Source: Blastocystis sp. Blastoise | Taxonomy: Eukaryota; Sar; Bigyra; Opalinata; Blastocystidae | Reading direction: 5' to 3' | Assembly (NCBI GenBank): GCA_039096225.1 | Contig: JBBPEB010000028.1 | Coordinates: 563,501 to 627,500, forward strand | Length of the DNA stretch: 64,000 bases | Part shown: positions 13,374-29,372 of the stretch, piece by piece | Position numbering within the stretch: the stretch's first letter is position 1 | Layout: every line of letters begins with the position of its first letter | Notes under the pieces: model-generated | Database searches by the model: none | Seen by the model: only the letters and a program-made list of their open reading frames with translations | Told to the model about the DNA's origin: nothing | Made by a program: the position numbers and the translations under genes

Positions 13374-14916
13374 TTAAGCTCTTCCCCAGACTTCATAATC
13401 TTCTACTGTAAAGTAATTAAAAGAATTAGCATCATTAGTACTCACAAATAAGGATGATTTTTGAGGAGTATTCACTGTAGTAAATGATTTTGAATTGGTC
13501 CATGCATTGCTATTAGTAGTATGACAATTATCACGTATAAGTATATCACTACCACCTCCAAATACAGGACCATAAGAAGAAGAACAATATATACCTCTAC
13601 CATTACCATTATGTAGATATTGAGTAGGAGGAATATTATGTTCATTATTTAATGTAAAGAGAAATTCTTTAGAAGGAGATTTATCACCTATAGAAAAGAA
13701 TATGAAATAAATATTGACATAAATAAATAATATACATACCACTATTACGATCCCAGTCTTGATCTGTATATCCTCCAAATATATTTATATGATTATTTTT
13801 ACCTTTATGTTTAATTAGAGTTACTGTTTCTCCTTTATTATCACAATATTTATGGAATTCACTTGCAGAATAATTATGTTCGCGTGCTCTAAATAATAAT
13901 TTCCATTTCTTTTCTTTACCAAGCCAATTCACTAATGGAGTCTCCATCACTTTATTGGCAAGTATTTTTGTACCTTTAAAACATTTAAATGGAATCATTG
14001 CCTCTTTAAACGCTTCTCTTCCTTTATCACGAAATAATTCAACCATTTCTTTCTCTAATAATTCTTTATTAATATCACTTATCTTATCTTCTTCTATATC
14101 TATAGTTCCATTCTTCACATATTCAGTAATATATTCAATATATTCATATTTCTTATTCATATATAAACTATCATCTACAGGATTATAATCAATAAATCCA
14201 TTATCATAATTCTTACCATATTCATTCCATAATCCATTCTTAACTAAATATTCTTTAATTATATCATTCTTATTTCCATTTATAATTAAAGAAACTTCGT
14301 CTCCTTCTTCATATTTCTTCATCTTTCGATCTCTTCTTTCTCTACAATCTATTAATTCAACAGGAATTACTAATCCACAAAATTCAAATAAATTCAATAT
14401 TTCTAATTGTTCTTCATAAGAAAATTGATCAAAATCTACTTTCTTTCCATTCAAATAATCTAATAAATAATAAATAAAAATATCATTACCTCTATAATCA
14501 AGAAATGCAGTTCCATCATTCGTTCTTTTTTCTTCTTCACGTTGATCATCAATAAAAGAACCTTTTAGGGTATCTAAAACAGATTTCGATATTTGAAAAA
14601 CAGGACCATTATTCGTAAATCGTATCAAATCCATATCATTATCATCATTATCATCCATATTGACATTCATATCCTCATAATTATTATTTTCATAAACACA
14701 TTTCTTTTCAAATTCATTTCTTTCACCTTCCTTTTCAATACAATCATCTCCAATATGCTTAATAAGTCTATTAATCGATATTCCAGAATGTATACCAAGA
14801 TTCATTACTGATCCAAATACACTAACAACATCTTTCATCAATTCTTCATATATATTGATATCCTCCTTCAATCTATTGAATTTATCAATATCAAATAACA
14901 CCTTTTCTTTCACCAT
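13374..14916 (-). CDS. T1/BTB plus TLDc domain protein (single TLDc)
   Basis: Two exons: 14916-13740 and 13687-13374, with a 52-nt GTATGT...CTATAG intron. About 497 residues. Residues ~1-50 are helical. At ~95-195 a T1/BTB-type domain is visible (FQISKSVLDTLKGSF, then FLDYRGNDIFIYYLLDYL and IPVELIDCRER). An acidic linker follows. A TLDc domain starts near residue 320: WLGKEKKWKLLFRAREHNYS, FHKYCDNKGETVTLIKHKG, INIFGGYTDQDW, FLFTLNNEHNIPPTQY, YGPVFGGGSDILIRDNC, ending FTVEDYEVWGRA, the usual TLDc finish. TLDc proteins are linked to oxidative-stress resistance and V-ATPase regulation in animals; that role here is inference. Its paralogue is at 20.6-23.0 kb and a dead copy at 2-3.3 kb. Confidence 0.88.
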
Positions 14917-15200
14917 TTACAAGAAGAACAATAAGAAAAAACTGGAATAAAAAAAAGTTTTTTTTATTTGGATAATTGTGAAATTGATCGAAATATAAAG
15001 GAGAATTTGTTTTTTTCATGAATAAAAAATCTAGTTTTTCCATTATCTATCCTATAAACACATTTATATTTATTATTTATTATATTCCTATTGGCAATCT
15101 TAGCATTCTTATAATAAATAATAATATGAGTGATAACACAAACAACAAAGTGCAAGATAAACAGGAAATGAGTAATTAATTATAAGTATCATAATAGAAT

Positions 15201-17091
15201 CTCTTAGTAACCTTCATATTCCAAGAAGAAATCCATGTAGACGTTCCGTTGGCTATATTAAAGAAATATCCAGAATCTCTCCTGTCAGTAAATTATGAGA
15301 ATCCAAACAATTACTTAAATGATGAAAATGCTTATTACATTGATTGTCCATGTCTTTCTATTAGCACACTATTACAATTTATAGCAAAAGAAATCTTCTT
15401 AGAATCTATGACAGTTAAAGATATTATAAATATGTATAAAACGATACAATTTTATTTTACTGATGAACATCCTGATTTTGAAGGAAAAGTATTTAGTTAT
15501 CTTGTCAGTCAATTTTATATGGTTTTAAAACAAACTGACTGTGAAATGTATATATATATTATTATTATTATATGTTCTATTTTTTAATTCCATAGAGAGA
15601 GAACTTCTTTTGATGGTATCTATAGTCTATATATACATGGTATATATTATAGATTATAATAAAATACTATTATTTGTATAATTATAGATATTTTTACGGA
15701 TACAAGAAATCAATTATTTCAAAAATACTCAGAATTATTTGATTTTTTAAATGTAAAATATATATATTTAAAATGTATATATATATATAATATATATAAT
15801 ATATATATAATAAGAAAGTACTATAATAATAATTCTATAAATATATAAAGATCAATTTTCTGAAGATATTCCTTATGAATATATATATCCCTCCAATTTA
15901 CATGAATTATTTCCAAAACTTCAAATCTATAAAATTTCCTGTAAGCATATATTATGATATTTATATATGTATATTTTCTCTTTATTAATTATTTTATATA
16001 TGTATATATATAGTTGATTATTATCCAGAATTAGAATGTTTTCGTGTTCCTTATTCTGATCTTCATTATAAAAGATTATATTCAATATATAAGCAAAACT
16101 ATTATAATATGTCCAGTTTATTACTATATAACACATATTTAAAAAGATTAACTGAAGAGAAATTATTAGAATTAGTTAAAAAACAGCTAGTTGTATATAC
16201 AAAAATAGATTTTTGGAAACAATTAAAAAATAAAATTAAAAATGTAGATGAACATTTAGTTAGGGGAACTCTTCCTGATGAATATAATAATGATGAATAT
16301 AAAGATTATATGCCACCTTTATATGTAGAATGTTATTCAGACTATTCCCGTGAATACAATAAACAAAATGAAAAACAATTAAATGATAAACAATCTTGTT
16401 CTATTTTATTTTATTTTCAAAATAAGAATGGTATTATATGCATTTATATATTTATATTTATTCTATTTATTATTATTCTATTTATTATTATTCTATTTAT
16501 TATTATTCTTGTTAATATATATATATATATTTATTTATAGAATTTCCTGATGAATTAATTGGACTACTCACTTTTTCGTATAATAATATAAATATTAATA
16601 TGATAATAAATAAAACATTATTTTTTTATAAAAATATATCTATATAATTATATATAGAGAGAATTATTATGTAGATAAAATAGCATCTTATATATATAAT
16701 ATGCCTCAATGTAAACAATTAAATACAATTAAATGTATTGGAGCGAATAAAGAAGAAGCAGAAAATAAATGTATCTCTTTATCACTATCTATACCTGCTT
16801 TATTATCAGCATTAAACAATGGAATATTTGATAATTTAGAAAAGATGAATATATCTACTTGTATATATATTATAATTATGTTGTTTTACTCCATAAAAGT
16901 GAATTTATTTATTTTTATTTTTTACTTTATTTTTATTTTAGTTTTATTTTTATTTAGTTTTATTTTCATTTTTATTTTATTATTTTATATATATATAGTT
17001 ATAGACAATAAATCTTATAAAGAATATAAAGATTTATTTATGACAATAATATATTCACATACATTTCCAAATGTAACGGCATTATCAGTTT

Positions 17092-17164
<73 letters not shown>

Positions 17165-19548
17165 TAATATGGAAGATTCAACTCAATATATATTTTATAA
17201 ATCTTTATTTTTATCATTTTCAAGAGAGCATTTTCCTCAGTTACATATATTAAATATATCATCATATTATACAAATAGTGATTCAGAATCATTAGTAGCA
17301 TCAATGAAGGATATATATACATTATTTGATAGCTCACTCTTTGAGTTAATAGACACAATAATTATTGATTATCATTTTTGTTATTATATCAAAAAATATG
17401 GAAAAGAAATTGTAAATATACTTATTAATGCATATAAAAAACATCATTTTACTCTAAAATGTATATATATATTTATATTTATTTTTATTTATATAAAGTA
17501 CCTGTATTAAATTTGAAAGAATATTCAATATATTGGCAACAACTATTAAAATCTAATATTCTTTTATGTGAAAATTTATTTTTAAGCAGTATTTTTATTA
17601 TTTATTTAACATATAAATATATTCTATAATTTTTTTTTATCTACACATAGTTTATTTTTTTAATTTAATATATATATATAGCTGTATCTATATGCGATTT
17701 TGGTTCTAAAGAAATATTACCTGATCTTTCTAAAAATTATTTCAAAGAAATAATTTTTTGTATATATATTCATATTAATCTTTATATTTTTTAAAATTAT
17801 TTCATACTATTTTTCTTATATTACTTTTAACATATATATATATAGTTATTCGTGATTCTCTTTCTCAAAATTGTGACCAACAATTAATAAATACTGTTAA
17901 TACAATAAATTGCGAAAAACTTGAAGAAATTCGAATTGACATCAGTTGTATTTTTTTTAAATTTTAGTTGTTATTAATTGATTATTTTTATTTGTAGTAA
18001 ATCATTCAAGGGAACATAGTTATTATAATATATTTCAAATGATTAAATCAATTAATTTTATTTCTTTTTTTTCTTCTTTGAATTATAATACAGTTACCCG
18101 TTTATCAATATGTTCTTTCTGTATATACATATTCTTATCTACTATTATAATATATCACATTATTATTTATAATTATATAATAAACTAAATTTCTATATAA
18201 CTAATTATATAATATATATATATTATTTATTTTAAGTGTTTTATGCTATATATATATATAGCCACAAAATCATATTCTTATTTATATGATGATAATCAAT
18301 CTTCTAGTAATGCAGATATTATTTCTTTTCAAAAATGTTTAACATTGTTTTCTTCAAATATTAAATATCTTAAAATAAATTGTATTTTTTTATACTCTAT
18401 TTTAAAATATGATTCTATTTTTTTTTTTAATTATTTTTGTTCATCATATTTATTTGATTATTTCTATCAGCATTATTATTCAATAAAACATATGAATTCA
18501 CTATATATAGATGGATGTTTATGTGATATGATTTATGTATTGCAAAATATTATGGAATTACCACTTTGGATAAATGTAGAAGAATTATCAATATGTTTTT
18601 GTATATATAAATATATTTATTATATTATATTATTAATATACTATAATTATATAGATAATAATAAGTTAAAGGATATATTTGATCAATTTATTCGTTATTT
18701 TAATAATCATAAATTATTAAAACTCAAAGACTTATCAATAGGAATAATTTGTAAATAAAATAATTATATATTATTGTTTTTATAGATTTTTTCCTTTAGA
18801 ACTAATACTAATGAATATATTATTATTATATATATAGCTTTAGTAGATTCAATACAGCCAATTTTATCATTCATAGAAAATATACATAATAATCCATCTC
18901 TCTCTTTTCCTAAATTAGATTCTTTTTATATTGAATACTTATCTGACCCAGATAGTATATTATAAATTATATTATTTGAATTATATTATATATATACTAC
19001 AAACTCTTTTATGAATAAAAAATACAATAATAAATATATATATATATATAGATTCTATTGTTAAACATGTTGATTATAATATATTAAAATCCTTTCCTTC
19101 CTTATCCTTTTATTTGCATATACCTATAACTGAAATATATATGCATTCACAATTAGGAAAATTAAGAAAAACATCTTTTGAGTATTGTCAATATATATAT
19201 AATCAATTACAGATGGAATATACAAAAACTGTTTCTAAATTACATATAAGTATATAAATATATAGTATAGTATATTAGATATATATTTAATATATTTATA
19301 ATAATATATATAGTTATGCAAAATAATAATTATTCTGATGAAATAATAAAATTGATTGTTAATGGAAGATTTCCATTTTTAAAAGAACTTCAATTATTAT
19401 CATGTGGTATATATTATATATTATATTATTATATTATTATATATTATATATAGAAGAAAATAAAATAGATGAAATTGAACAATTAATAAATAATTATATG
19501 AAAACATCAAATCATTGGTTTATTTTTTTTATTAAAAAAGCTTTTTAA
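15201..19548 (+). CDS. T1/BTB-like domain plus leucine-rich-repeat family protein, copy C
   Basis: The open frame from about 15201 gives FQEEIHVDVPLAILKKYPES and YYIDCPCLSISTLLQF, the T1/BTB-like domain. Then come DIFTDTRNQLF and FSEDIPYEYIYPSNLHELFP. A long series of LRR-like units follows (CKQLNTIKCIG, LEKMNISTC, FPNVTALS, FPQLHILNIS, LKYLKINC, FPFLKELQLLSC), almost one per exon, to KKAF and a TAA at 19546-19548. The true first exon and start are not clear: no in-frame ATG lies directly upstream, so a short 5' exon or a lost start is possible. One donor (about 17089, next to a long (TA)n tract) does not give the expected phase. Most introns fall inside a TGT cysteine codon (T|GTATAT). Function unknown. 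Confidence 0.5.
17091..17162. repeat. (TA)n microsatellite in an intron of LRR copy C
   Basis: An uninterrupted TA dinucleotide run of about 32 units preceded by a T9 run and followed by TATAG. It fills almost the whole intron and is open as a Tyr-Ile run in the coding frame. Confidence 0.9.
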
Positions 19549-20587
19549 TATATATATATAGTTTTTAGACAATAGTTATATGTATTCTATTTCTATCAAA
19601 TTTATGTTGTTCTGTTATAAATAGAATATATATATACACTTATAATGATTATTATATGTTATTTTTTTAGATATTTAAAGAATAATTATTACTTTTAGTA
19701 CATGTTAATTATATTATATTTTTAAGTTTGAAATATTTTTGTTATAAAATATTTATATATATATTTAATTATAGAATTTCATTTGTATATTCTTTAGAAA
19801 AACAGACAATATTTTTAAAACATTTTGTGATATTTATTGTGACTATCATAAAAATAAAACTTTAAGTCTGATATAATAGAGATAAATACAGAGATAATAT
19901 TTTTTCGGTATCAATAATAAACAACAGTATCACAAATTTTTTTGTAGTTGTTTTAGAGCAAAAATAAAAAGCCTCAGGAAAGAGACTAAGTATATATTAC
20001 TCATACAATATTTAAAATAGATGCCTAGTCTATTATTATTTATATATAGTTTATTATATAAGTTTACATATATATATATAGATATATATAGTATATCCTC
20101 TTAGTTATTTTTATAACAAAAAGATATTTCTATTTATTTGTATATATATTCATTATCCTTTTTATTCCTAATTGTAAGAAAAGTATGTTTAGTATAAAAT
20201 ATTTTATTTATTATTAATTGTTAAATAGGCTGTCTTGTTTTTATTATGAATAAAAACTTTTATATAGTATATATGTAACTAAATTAAATATATATAAAAT
20301 TTTTATGATGATAAAAAAAAATAAAAAGAATATAGATAAAAAATATATATAATATCTATATTGTTAAATATAATACTTTTATGAAGAACAGTATATAAGA
20401 ATAATTAAACAGACTAAATAAAGAGAAAATAATTAATAATATAGTATGTAAAATAGAATATATGTACTCTAATTAACTTTTAAATAATGTGAATAAAACT
20501 ATATATGAAAACAAAAATAATTAAAAATAATTTTTTAAGTGTATATACATATATAATTTATTTATAGATAAAATAATTATATATTTC
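19549..20587. other. Convergent intergenic region
   Basis: About 1 kb between the ends of LRR copy C (plus) and the double-TLDc gene (minus). It is AT-rich with (TA)n stretches. Intron-like TATATAG strings at 19550-19780 may be 3' exons of copy C that I could not read. Confidence 0.35.
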
Positions 20588-23024
20588 TTATTGGCTTGTA
20601 AATACTTCAAAATCAATTAAATCAAAATCATTTGATTTATCAGGTTGATTCGTATTTACAAAGAAACTATTCCCTAATTCAGGATAAGGAGGAATATATA
20701 CTGGATTCTCTTTACATAAAAAATCATTACTACCATTTGTGAATTGATCTTTACTAATTTGAGAATGTAAATATATACTACCACAAAATACTAGTTCTGA
20801 ATTGGAATCATTACTAATTAATGCACTATTTGTATATTTAGGATTAATATTTATTTTTGTATAATTATGTCCATGAGGATTTGTTAATGAAAATAAAAAG
20901 GCTTTTGGATCTGCTCTATATCCTTTAGCTTCTCGAAGTGAAATTGGATAATCACTATGATTCTTTCCCCAGCCAACACTAGTATATCCTCCAAATATAT
21001 ACGATTTATTATCTTTTCCTTTTCCTTGTATAATTATTAATGATTCTTTCTCATCACATTTCTCATGCCATTTTTTTACACTTCTATTCTCATCAGAACA
21101 TCTATATAATAATTTCCATTTTTTATCTTCATCAAACCATTTACTTAACTCAATACCAATTTCTTTAGTAATAAGAATAGAATTTGGTAAATATGAATGA
21201 GGATTTGGTATTAATACATATACTTCATATTCATCAACAGTAAACCTATTAGGCTTATCTGGTCCAGCTGTATTTACAAATAATGATGTACATTGAGGAG
21301 TATTATGATGAGCATAATGGAAAATATATCCATTAATATAACTATTATTATTATTACAATCATCGCAAATACGCATATCCATAAAATGAGGACCATATTT
21401 CTTACTACAAAATAATGCACAATCATGTTCTAATATATCATATTTAGTAGGAGGAATATCATGTTCATTACTTAAAGTAAATAAGAAAGATCCACTGTCA
21501 TATTTCAAACCTATATTGTATTATACTATTAAATAATAAATATATATATACAATCATCACTTTGAGATTCCCAATATTGAGTAGTATATCCTCCAAATAT
21601 ATTGATCTTATTATCATGACCTATATGCTTAATAATAGTCACAGTAGGACACTTATTATCACAATATTTATGAAATTCACTTGCTTTATATTTATGTTCA
21701 CTTGCTCTATATATAGATAATAAAAAAAGTGTTATATATACCTAAAGAGTAATTTCCATTGCTTTTCTTTACCAAGCCATTCATTAAGAATATTTATATA
21801 TTCACTATTACCATTTAAAATAATACTATCCACAAAATTTTTATTATTAGGTATAACAGAAGGTATTAATAAATAATCTATTATATTATCAATATATAAA
21901 ATAGAAGATTCTAAAGAATTATTAGTTTTTATTTCATTTGAAGTATTAGTATCTTTTGTATTATTATTATTTGCATTATTATTCACAATTTGGTTTACTT
22001 TATTAGCAGTAGATTCCATTTTTTTAATATCTTTAACAGTATTATATGATATATTATTATTATTATTTATTATATTATTATTATTATTTAATATATTATT
22101 ATTATTATTTGATATATTATTATTATTATTATTTAATACATTACTATTACTTGGTATATTATTATTATTATTATTATTATTTAATATATTATTATTATTT
22201 TTATTTAATATATTATTATTATTACAAAGACTAATAATATTCTTTTTTACTTCATTTATATCTTCTTTCAATTGTTTATTATCATTAATAATTTTATTAA
22301 TATTATCATTTATATCTTTAAATTGATTCATATCTTTTTTAATTATAGATATAGAATTCTTCTGATTATCATTTCCATCTTTAATATATTCAATACTATT
22401 TTTTATTCCATTGATTTCATTATTTTGTTGTTGAATAACTTTCTTCAATTCATCATTATCACTCAAAACTGTCTGAATTTTATTCATCATTTCATCATTT
22501 TTATTTCTTAACCGAATATTATCTTTAGTTAACTGATCCAATTTTAATAGTACCTGAGACACATTACTAGTTAAAGAATCCATTTTATTGTCTATATTCA
22601 TGGCTTCCTTTCGTGTATACGTTATATCATCAATAGGACCATTAGAATCATCATTTCTATAAGAAACAGTATTCAATTTATTAATTAATTGATCCGGAGC
22701 TTCTACTAGATAATAATCAAAGTCATCTTTTAATTCTTCAAGCTCTTTCTTTGATTTTAAATCAAGATAAATCGGTCTTCCATTCATATATTCAAGTATC
22801 AAATCCAGATTTCGATCGTTTTTCCCTATATATACACCATTCTTAGTAGGAATAAATGAAGTTAGCCAGGATTGATAAAAGAAACTATCATTCCAAAGAA
22901 TTTTAAGTCTTTCCACAGAAAGACTACAACGTAATTTATCGTTATCACCAAAGAAAACAACATAACCTTCATCAGTTAAAGAAGAATTAGCAACCAATTT
23001 CTCTTTCTCAAGATCACGAACCAT
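20588..23024 (-). CDS. T1/BTB, coiled coil and tandem double TLDc protein
   Basis: Three exons (23024-21742, 21706-21552, 21510-20588) give about 785 residues. The N-terminus has a T1/BTB-type domain (YVVFFGDNDKLRCSLSVERL, NRNLDLILEYMNGRPIYL-like segment). A long coiled coil follows (residues ~135-260, rich in N, K, I), then a poly-Asn stretch of about 70 residues built from AAT-type codons. The first TLDc domain spans the two introns: WLGKEKQWKLLFR, FHKYCDNKCPTVTIIKH, INIFGGYTTQYW, FLFTLSNEHDIPPTKY, FTVDEYEVY. A second TLDc begins at once: WFDEDKKWKLLYRCSDENRS, YIFGGYTSVGW, FLFSLTNPHG, ending FDLIDFEVFTSQ. The second copy diverges in its middle loops and has long insertions. The start is the first ATG of the open frame. 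The double TLDc arrangement is unusual. Confidence 0.87.
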
Positions 23025-24311
23025 CTTTTAATTTATTCATTTATGTTAAAAAAGAATAAAACATTTGATTGTTTGTGAAATTATAGAAAATAAGTGGAGA
23101 ATTTTATTATTTTCTCGTTTTTATTTCAGTTTTTTTTTTCATTTTTTTTTTAAATTTTTATTATAATAATGATAATTTTTTTAGATTTATATCAAATATG
23201 ATATGACTTGATTATTGTAATTATATAAAATAAGTAAATTTCCGAATTATCAACATAAATCGGGTTATGGAAAACAATTGTTCGTATATAAGTCAGCTTT
23301 TAATATGTATTTATTGATATAGGATACTATTGAATTATTTGATAAAATATAAAAACTCATTATTAATATTAAATATTAAATTTGTGATTTTTCTTTTACC
23401 GAATAAAAGATATGTATTTGCTTTTTAATAACATTAACAACACTGTAAATGAATTCCATAAAAAAAGAAGAATGGATTAGGCTATATAAAGAGAATATTT
23501 TTTTTCTTTTACCATAGAAAATAGTTGATTCTTTTTAGCTATATTGAGAATTGAAACTATAAGAAATAGTGCTGTTTCATGTAAATACAAAAATCATTTT
23601 TATCATCAAGAAATAACTCAATAATAGGTCATAATATTTATTTACTATTCTCTGCATATAAATATCGTAACTGTATTATTTATTAAAGTCGTAACCTATG
23701 TTAAATTCATTTTGTTTTATTATGTTTCGACTTCTGGTATATTATCTTTTCTTTTATGTTTCAGATCATTCTCCTTTATTCACACAACCATATTTTATAA
23801 AACATATGAAAAAAATAATAAGAAAAAACAAAATTCCATTCAAGAAACTCATTAAGAACTATATACCAATATCCTAATTCTCTCATAAACAGAATCTAAA
23901 TCAAATTTATTGCATTTCTTGCTTCCTTTATCAAATAAACTTATAAAGTATTAAAAAAAAATGTTTATATGATTATTATGGAAATTCAATGCAATTTTGA
24001 AGAAAAATCAAAAATCAATTAAAAGAGAATCGTTTCCCTGTTCTTCGTATGAAGTCATTAAGAGCAGAATTACAATTCTTTTTTTATTTAATCATAAAAC
24101 CACGAATATATTGATCAAATCCACTGTAAATTAATTTTCGAAAAGAAAAAACTATTTTTTGAATGACACACCTCTCTATTTATATATTTGTGATTATGAC
24201 ACTAGGCTCTGACGCACTTCATATCAAAATCACAAATTATTTAAACAGATAAAAAGAGGAAATCATTTTATTAATATAAGAATCTTTATTTTCTCCCTGA
24301 TCTTTATTAGA
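23025..24311. other. Intergenic, no gene seen
   Basis: About 1.3 kb upstream of the minus-strand TLDc gene and of the plus-strand signal-peptide fragment. Homopolymer T and A tracts are frequent. No convincing open frame or RNA gene was found. Confidence 0.45.
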
Positions 24312-24447
24312 ATGAAATTCTGTTTCTTTTTATTGTTGCTGTTACTGTGTTGTCAAGCACTTGGTATGCTTATAAATTTATAAAATTATCGATAATGTAT
24401 AGATTGTGGACAGTATTCTTGTTCAACGAGTTCTACACCTAATAAAT
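24312..24447 (+). pseudogene. 5' fragment of a secreted or membrane protein gene
   Basis: Exon 1 (24312-24363) codes a clean signal peptide, MKFCFFLLLLLLCCQAL. A GTATGC...GTATAG intron (24364-24402) leads to exon 2 (24403-24447), coding DCGQYSCSTSSTPNK and ending at a GTATAT donor. The Cys-rich start resembles a secreted cysteine-rich ectodomain. No continuation is found: the next acceptor (about 24513) leads into about 20 codons and a stop in sequence of different character. I read this as a gene truncated by rearrangement or insertion at about 24.5 kb, though a very small peptide gene is possible. Confidence 0.5.
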
Positions 24448-24513
24448 GTATATTACATTCTTTATTCATCTCATAAATCAAATCACTATTATGTTAATAT
24501 GAATCTCACTGGT

Positions 24514-25470
24514 AGGCACTTTTGAGTTTTTGAAGGTTTTTGATTGGCTAATTTTCGTTCAGAACTTATTCAGCCAATAAAATTTGAATAAAAAAAAGAC
24601 TTAGGCAAAAAAATGAAAATTTTCACAAAAATTTTAAGACGACGTTCTATTAGACTTTAAAAACCCTATTAGACATATTTTAATAAAGAATTGACATTAT
24701 TTTTTGTTTATTGAGGGTCACACAATATCCAAAACGTTTTTCTTTATTTTAAAGTCGCAATTCCGACAAATAATGGGGTCAATATTTTAAAATATTTTAT
24801 AGTTGTGTTTGAAGTGAAGACCCTCTCAGAGTCATAAATGTAATTAAAAGTCAATCAGCGGACCTCTATGGCTCAGAACCAAAATTCAGCCAAAAAGTCA
24901 AAAATTTATATTTTTTTACACTGAAAAATTGAGCCGAGCCTATTTGTTCCATGGGCAGTCAGACCAGAGTTTTGAATTTTTAAAATATTTACGGGAATAA
25001 TTTTCTTGTTCAAAACTGAGTCTATTTTTATTTTATTGTATATCAGAGGACATAAGAGTTTTAAAAGACTTTTTTTATTTTATTCTATCATGACTTAAAG
25101 TTCCGCATACAAAGAGTATGTCAAAACTTCAAAAAAAACAAGTTTTCCTCAGAATCAAAGAAAAGTCTTTTAAAGAGTTGTTTTGAGAGTTAATTATGTA
25201 TTATAAAAACGTTTCAAGTTATAATCAATAGTTTTTAGAACAGAATATAAACAGATCAGAGAGTCAACAAAAATGAGTAATTTTTTAAAACCTGAAAGTA
25301 GTGGGATACAATAATGTTGTGTCAATAGTGTAATATATAATTGTTAAAACTTGTTATTTTAGTATTGAGTCATAAAAAATTAAAAAAAAAATTATAATGA
25401 ATTTTTATGAAAATTTTTAGTATTTAACTAAAAAATTGACTTTAAATATGAATTTATCTTTATTTTTAAT
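24514..25470. other. About 1 kb of atypical composition, no gene recognised
   Basis: This block is less TA-alternating than its surroundings, lacks (TA)n intron-like strings and has more G and C (for example GCGGACCTCTATGGCTCAGAACC near 24859). Stops occur in all frames. It directly follows the truncated signal-peptide gene and contains an inverted repeat (25060-25174). It may be the remnant of an inserted element; this is inference. Confidence 0.4.
25060..25174. repeat. 14-bp inverted repeat spaced about 87 nt
   Basis: TTTAAAAGACTTTT at about 25060-25073 is the reverse complement of AAAAGTCTTTTAAA at 25161-25174. It lies within the atypical block. The low complexity of the arms limits its significance. 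Confidence 0.5.
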
Positions 25471-25479
25471 TTGTTGCAT

Positions 25480-28240
<2,761 letters not shown>

Positions 28241-29337
28241 TTATATTAGCATCTGAATGTAGTTATTGTGCAGAATTATATATATATATATAAATTGATA
28301 TGTATTTGTCAAGCTAAAAAATAAAGATTTAAATTATACGCTCTTAACTCCTTCTCATCCTTATTTGTTACCTCGTGTTCCTCTTATTCTTTCTTCTTAT
28401 TCATTCCTTAATATATATACATAAACATAAATATACATAACAAGCATTAGGAATAATTTATAAATATAAAGGAATATATAGCTCTATAGTCATGTACTTC
28501 CCTTATGTATGCTATATATATATATATATAGATATTTATTATTATTATTATTATATTTATTATTATTATTTTTATATAGAATCTATATATTATTATATAT
28601 TACTATTATATTATTATATAGAATCTATGTATTCTATGGATGTGTGAATCCCTCTGTCAGCTACTTACATCACATGATCTTCTTATTAAATATTTTATAG
28701 GGTATATATATATATGTATATATATATATAATATTTAGTTTCTATTTTTTTAGATATACTTATTATCCCCGTGGTTATGTACAGTTCTTCGTATTTCTCC
28801 TTCTTCATCTTCCAGTATTATTGTGGGTGTTGTCTTTATGAATCATTAATCGCGGGGAATATTACTTCTCCAGTATTTCTCAATTTATATATTTAAATAT
28901 ACACTATAAAACTTTTGATATAAAATATTATACATAGTATTAACTATTTTATATTTATAATTAATGTATATATAGATATTAAAATGCTATACATATGATA
29001 GATATGACATTATATATTTATAAACCACAAATACATCAATATATATATACTTACTACATACCTCCTAGTATACCAGCGTTTTATTTCTCTCCTTGATAAC
29101 CATGATTATCGTAAGCATGGTTATTATGTATCCTGTATATAATAGTTATTATACTTATTAGTTTGTATTATATTATTTATCTTATTCTATCCCTTCATAG
29201 TGTCTCTCCCTTCCTTTCTATTCCTTAACTCTTCTCGTTATATCCTAGTATCCTCCTTTCCTTTCTCCCTATATATCACTCTCTCATACTCCTTGAATAA
29301 TTGGTATACCCACCGCCGCAACTAATCTACTTTTTAT

Positions 29338-29372
<35 letters not shown>

